Source of the DNA: an uncultured Phaeodactylibacter sp.
GTDB taxonomy: Bacteria > Bacteroidota > Bacteroidia > Chitinophagales > Saprospiraceae
Direction of reading: 5' to 3'
NCBI GenBank assembly: GCA_913062745.1
Contig: CAJXXJ010000151.1
Coordinates: forward strand, 1 to 7,918
DNA: 7,918 nt
Part shown: positions 4,986-7,918 of the stretch, piece by piece
How the letters are laid out: the number at the start of each line of letters is the position of its first letter
How positions within the stretch are numbered: the stretch's first letter is position 1
The notes under the pieces: model-generated
The model's database searches: none
Told to the model about the DNA's origin: nothing
Seen by the model: only the letters and a program-made list of their open reading frames with translations
Translations under genes and position numbers: made by a program

Positions 4986-6452
4986 ATGCAGATCAATTTT
5001 AACAGCCGATCAGCCTTACTCGCTGCGCTTTTACTCTTGGCATTTTATTTTCCACTCTTCCTTCACCTAGACTCTTTCGGATTACGCATTTACGATGAAG
5101 CCCGCCGTGCAGTAAATGCTCTGGAAATGAGTCAATCCGGACAGTGGATTGTTACTACTTACGAAGGAGCTCCAGACATGTGGGGAACGAAGCCTCCGAT
5201 GCTCATTTGGTGGCAGGCAATCTTCATGAATTTACTGGGGCCTGGAAACTTGGCGGTACGCCTGCCCTCTGCATTAGGTGGTTTGATGACAGTAACGATG
5301 CTTTTCGTTCTTGCCTACCGAAAACTAGGCGGTTGGCCAGCCGGGTTGCTTGTCAGTATCTGCTTGCTTACTGCACGCGGGTTTATCGATGATCACCACT
5401 CTGCGAGGACAGGTGACTTTGACTCCCTGCTTACTTTTTTCAGTACAGCCTACTTGCTATGTTTTTTTTTCTATTTGGAGAAAAAGCAGGACCGCTATCT
5501 GTATTTTACAGTAGTCGGAATCATTTGTGCCGTGCTCACCAAGAGTATTGCGTCGTTATTGTTTGGTCCCGGGCTGTTCCTCTATTTGATCCTTCGTAAA
5601 GAGCTGTTGCCTTTGTTACGCAACCCTCACTTTTATTTTAGTGCATTGCTCTGTATAGGCGGTATTGCAGCATTTTACCTGACCCGAGAACAGCTGAACC
5701 CAGGCTACTTACAGACAGTTTGGGAAAATGAACTGGGCGGCCGCTACAATGAAACACTGGAATCGCATAAGCATCCGTTCTTTTTTTATTTTGGGAATCT
5801 ACCTAAACGGTTCACCTACTTTTGGCCATTGGCTTTAGTCGGTATGGGGTATGCCATTTTTATGTTCCGGCAGACAAGCCAATATTCTTCCCGCCTGGCT
5901 CAGTACTGTTCGCTTTCAGCGTTTTCTTATTTGTTTGTGATTTCCAATTCTGCTACCAAGCTTCCTTGGTATGACCTGCCAGCTTACCCGATGCTTGCAC
6001 TGCTCGCAGCAATCGGATGGTTATTAACCCTTCAGGTTCTGGAACGTATAGCTTGGTGGCAAAACCAGGTCGGGCGACGCCCTTGGCTTAAAATATTACT
6101 TACGCTGGGGGTTCTTTTTTATCCCTACAACCGTACCATTCATTATTGTCTTCGTGAAGATCCAGTGAAGTATCATGGCCCGCAGGCTTACCCTCACTTT
6201 ATAGAATTTGCAGAAGGCGAAAAAAATTATCATATTGCCTCTCTCTTCTATCGCCCTAATGTCCGTTTCTATAGCTCTGTTTATAGCATGAAAGGATACA
6301 GTATCACCCCCACAGACCCCAATCACCCTCCAAAGGCAGGAGAAAAGCTTATGATATGCGGAGATGCAGAAAAGAAGCGGGTCGATGATGCCGGAGCTCA
6401 GTACGATGTGCTGTACCATCAGGAAAAATGCTGGTTGGTAGAAATAAAATAA
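4986..6452 (+). CDS. ArnT/PMT-like polyprenyl-phosphate-dependent membrane glycosyltransferase (GT-C fold)
   Basis: This integral inner-membrane protein of 488 residues (ArnT is about 550) has roughly 11-12 hydrophobic helices, the first at 11-29. Family members move a sugar from an undecaprenyl-phosphate carrier to lipid A, other glycolipids or proteins on the outer face of the inner membrane. Family signatures seen: the acidic first-loop motif YDEARRA (36-42, Asp37/Glu38), KPPMLIWW (69-76) at the second helix, SARTGDFDSLLTFF (139-152) in a later loop, and KLPWYDLPAYPMLALL (325-340), the counterpart of KLPTYILP in ArnT. Residues about 385-488 form a soluble, probably periplasmic tail ending in beta-rich sequence. 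A run of nine T at 5462-5470 in codons 159-162 might slip. The gene is divergent from the GH16 gene, has low GC, and is followed by a likely bidirectional terminator. The donor sugar and acceptor are unknown, so no symbol is given. The family call is firm. Confidence 0.85.
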   Translation: MQINFNSRSALLAALLLLAFYFPLFLHLDSFGLRIYDEARRAVNALEMSQSGQWIVTTYEGAPDMWGTKPPMLIWWQAIFMNLLGPGNLAVRLPSALGGLMTVTMLFVLAYRKLGGWPAGLLVSICLLTARGFIDDHHSARTGDFDSLLTFFSTAYLLCFFFYLEKKQDRYLYFTVVGIICAVLTKSIASLLFGPGLFLYLILRKELLPLLRNPHFYFSALLCIGGIAAFYLTREQLNPGYLQTVWENELGGRYNETLESHKHPFFFYFGNLPKRFTYFWPLALVGMGYAIFMFRQTSQYSSRLAQYCSLSAFSYLFVISNSATKLPWYDLPAYPMLALLAAIGWLLTLQVLERIAWWQNQVGRRPWLKILLTLGVLFYPYNRTIHYCLREDPVKYHGPQAYPHFIEFAEGEKNYHIASLFYRPNVRFYSSVYSMKGYSITPTDPNHPPKAGEKLMICGDAEKKRVDDAGAQYDVLYHQEKCWLVEIK

Positions 6453-6453
6453 A

Positions 6454-6482
6454 GGGCAGCCCCGGCCATCCCGAAACTGCCC
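6454..6482. terminator. Probable bidirectional intrinsic terminator between convergent genes
   Basis: The stem GGGCAG (6454-6459) pairs with CTGCCC (6477-6482) around a 17-base C-rich loop. It starts one base after the glycosyltransferase stop codon (6450-6452). Downstream on the plus strand lies a T-rich stretch at 6487-6498. On the minus strand the hairpin is followed by the complement of an A-rich stretch at 6441-6453, giving a T-rich tail. It can therefore serve both the glycosyltransferase and pruA, which converge on this 56-bp gap. The stem is short and the loop long, so strength is uncertain. Confidence 0.5.
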
Positions 6483-6508
6483 CCATTAAGTTATTTTTAC
6501 CGCCCGGC

Positions 6509-7918
6509 TTACTCTTCACCCATGTACGGGTAACGGTAATCCTTAGGCGCGGTGAAGTTCTCCTTGATCGCACGTGGTGAAATCCAGCGGTAGAGGTTCA
6601 TGATGGAACCGGCTTTGTCGTTGGTACCGGAGCCGCGGGCACCACCGAAGGGCTGCTGGCCCACTACCGCACCGGTTGGCTTGTCATTGATGTAAAAATT
6701 GCCGGCAGCGTGGCGCAGGCGCTGAGTGACCTCATGCACTACTCCACGGTCGCGGGCAAAGATAGCTCCCGTCAATGCATAGGGAGAAGTGTTATCCACC
6801 AGGTCGATGACCTCGTCAAATTTTTCATCTTCGTACACATAAACCGTCAGTACCGGGCCGAAGATTTCTTCCTCCATAGTAGTGTAGTTCGGGTCCTTCG
6901 CTTCGATAACTGTTGGCTCCACGAAGTAGCCTTCAGACTTATCGTAGCCGCCGCCGATCAGGATTTCCGCTTTGTCGTCCTTCTTAGCCTGAGCGATGTA
7001 TCCGCTGATTTTGTCAAATGCAGCCTCATCGATAACCGCTCCCATGAAGTTGCTGAAGTCTTCCACGTTGCCCATTTTCAGGCTCTTCACGTCGCGCATC
7101 AGGCCTTCTTTGATGCCTGGCCAAAGTGATTGGGGCAGGTAGGCGCGGGAAGCTGCAGAGCACTTCTGCCCCTGGTATTCGTATGCGCCGCGCACCAGAG
7201 CTGTCACCACCTGATCTACATTTGAGGAAGGGTGTACCAGGACAAAGTCTTTGCCGCCGGTTTCACCTACGATGCGTGGATAGCTTCTGTACTTTGTAAT
7301 ATTCTTGCCAATAATCTGCCAAAGTGTTTGGAATACCTTGGTGCTGCCTGTGAAGTGCAGCCCTCCAAAATCAGGGTTGGAGAAAATGATATCCCCCGCC
7401 TGAGGGCCGTCCACCAGCAGCAGGTTGATCACACCGTCGGGCAATCCAGCCTCTTCCAGGATTTCCATCAGGATACCAGCGGCGTAGACTTGTGTTTCAG
7501 CGGGCTTCCAAATGACGGTATTGCCGCACAGGGCTGGCGCTGCCGGCAGGTTGCCGGAAATGGCGGTGAAGTTAAAAGGCGTTATCGCAAAGATGAAACC
7601 TTCGAGCGGGCGGTATTCCATGCGGTTCCAAACCCCGCTGCCCGGCTCGCTCAGGGGCTGGTCTTCGTAGATTTCCGTAAGGAACTGCGCATTGAAGCGG
7701 AAGAAGTCGCATAGTTCTGCTACTGCTTCTATCTCAGACTGATGTGGCGTTTTGGACTGGCCCAGCATGGTGGCTGCGTTCATTTTGTAGCGGTAGGGGC
7801 CGGCGATAAGGTCGGCGGCCTTCAGGAAGATAGCCGCACGTTCCTGCCAGGGCATGCTTTCCCAGGCTGGCTTGGCCTTCATTGCTGCTTCAATGGCCAT
7901 ATTGACGTGCTCCGCACC
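6509..7918 (-). CDS. pruA: 1-pyrroline-5-carboxylate dehydrogenase (L-glutamate gamma-semialdehyde dehydrogenase), ALDH4A1 type; N-terminus beyond the window
   Basis: The enzyme oxidises glutamate gamma-semialdehyde (from 1-pyrroline-5-carboxylate) to glutamate with NAD+, the second step of proline breakdown. The visible 469 residues run from the window edge to the TAA at 6511-6509; by comparison with the human protein about 80-90 N-terminal residues are missing. Counting from the Met at 7900: EGFIFAITPFNFTAISGN (100-117) is the cofactor-side strand, FTGS at 183-186, catalytic Glu213 in GETGGKDF (codon 7264-7262), catalytic Cys247 in GQKCSAAS (codon 7162-7160), EEIFGPV (344-350), AAGNFYINDKPTG (398-410), and GGARGSGTNDKAG (419-431), the loop that binds the glutamate carboxylate. 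It is a stand-alone dehydrogenase with no PutA proline dehydrogenase domain visible. It closely resembles the eukaryotic ALDH4A1 sequence along its whole visible length. The Met at 7900 is internal, not the start. Its end faces the glycosyltransferase across a terminator. Confidence 0.93.
   Translation of the reverse strand, partial: GAEHVNMAIEAAMKAKPAWESMPWQERAAIFLKAADLIAGPYRYKMNAATMLGQSKTPHQSEIEAVAELCDFFRFNAQFLTEIYEDQPLSEPGSGVWNRMEYRPLEGFIFAITPFNFTAISGNLPAAPALCGNTVIWKPAETQVYAAGILMEILEEAGLPDGVINLLLVDGPQAGDIIFSNPDFGGLHFTGSTKVFQTLWQIIGKNITKYRSYPRIVGETGGKDFVLVHPSSNVDQVVTALVRGAYEYQGQKCSAASRAYLPQSLWPGIKEGLMRDVKSLKMGNVEDFSNFMGAVIDEAAFDKISGYIAQAKKDDKAEILIGGGYDKSEGYFVEPTVIEAKDPNYTTMEEEIFGPVLTVYVYEDEKFDEVIDLVDNTSPYALTGAIFARDRGVVHEVTQRLRHAAGNFYINDKPTGAVVGQQPFGGARGSGTNDKAGSIMNLYRWISPRAIKENFTAPKDYRYPYMGEE

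Noticed and set aside
7232..7714. A 160-codon plus-strand frame opposite pruA
   Set aside because: It lies wholly inside a strongly supported dehydrogenase gene and has no family features.
1..7918. Transposons, CRISPR arrays, tRNA/rRNA genes, phage or defence systems
   Set aside because: I saw no transposase, regularly spaced repeats, RNA gene signature or defence domain anywhere on either strand.

Overview
The window looks like chromosomal DNA from a member of the Bacteroidota, most likely a Saprospiria-type marine or sludge organism; the class is inference. The phylum rests on three things seen here. The secreted hydrolase ends in a type IX secretion (Por) sorting domain. The phaB leader is A-rich with no Shine-Dalgarno sequence. 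A TAnnTTTG promoter element lies just upstream of phaB. GC content is uneven: about 55-62% in the metabolic genes and about 35-50% in the two genes in the middle.

There are five genes, each on the opposite strand from the one before, so there is no obvious operon. (1) 1-2217, minus, runs off the left edge: a 13-helix sodium:solute symporter joined in frame to a cytoplasmic alpha/beta hydrolase. (2) 2543-3289, plus: phaB, an NADPH acetoacetyl-CoA reductase. (3) 3286-4878, minus: a secreted GH16 glycoside hydrolase with a Cys-rich insert, a probable PKD/Ig-like module and a type IX sorting tail. (4) 4986-6452, plus: an ArnT/PMT-type membrane glycosyltransferase. (5) 6509-7918, minus, start beyond the right edge: pruA, 1-pyrroline-5-carboxylate dehydrogenase of the ALDH4A1 type.

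The 325-bp divergent gap at 2218-2542 is rich in structure. It holds a minus-strand G-quadruplex motif, two short dyads, a 7-bp inverted repeat and a promoter element for phaB. The phaB and GH16 genes run tail to tail and share four bases. A 14-bp GC-rich inverted repeat just beyond the phaB stop lies inside the GH16 coding end. A hairpin between the glycosyltransferase and pruA could terminate transcription both ways.

Functionally, the window mixes central carbon and nitrogen metabolism (hydroxybutyrate/PHA reduction, proline catabolism, solute uptake) with a surface carbohydrate pair (GH16 and lipid-linked sugar transferase). The most unusual item is the transporter-hydrolase fusion, which would put a hydrolytic enzyme on the inner face of its own uptake channel. 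Its last part, including the expected catalytic Asp and His, lies outside the window.
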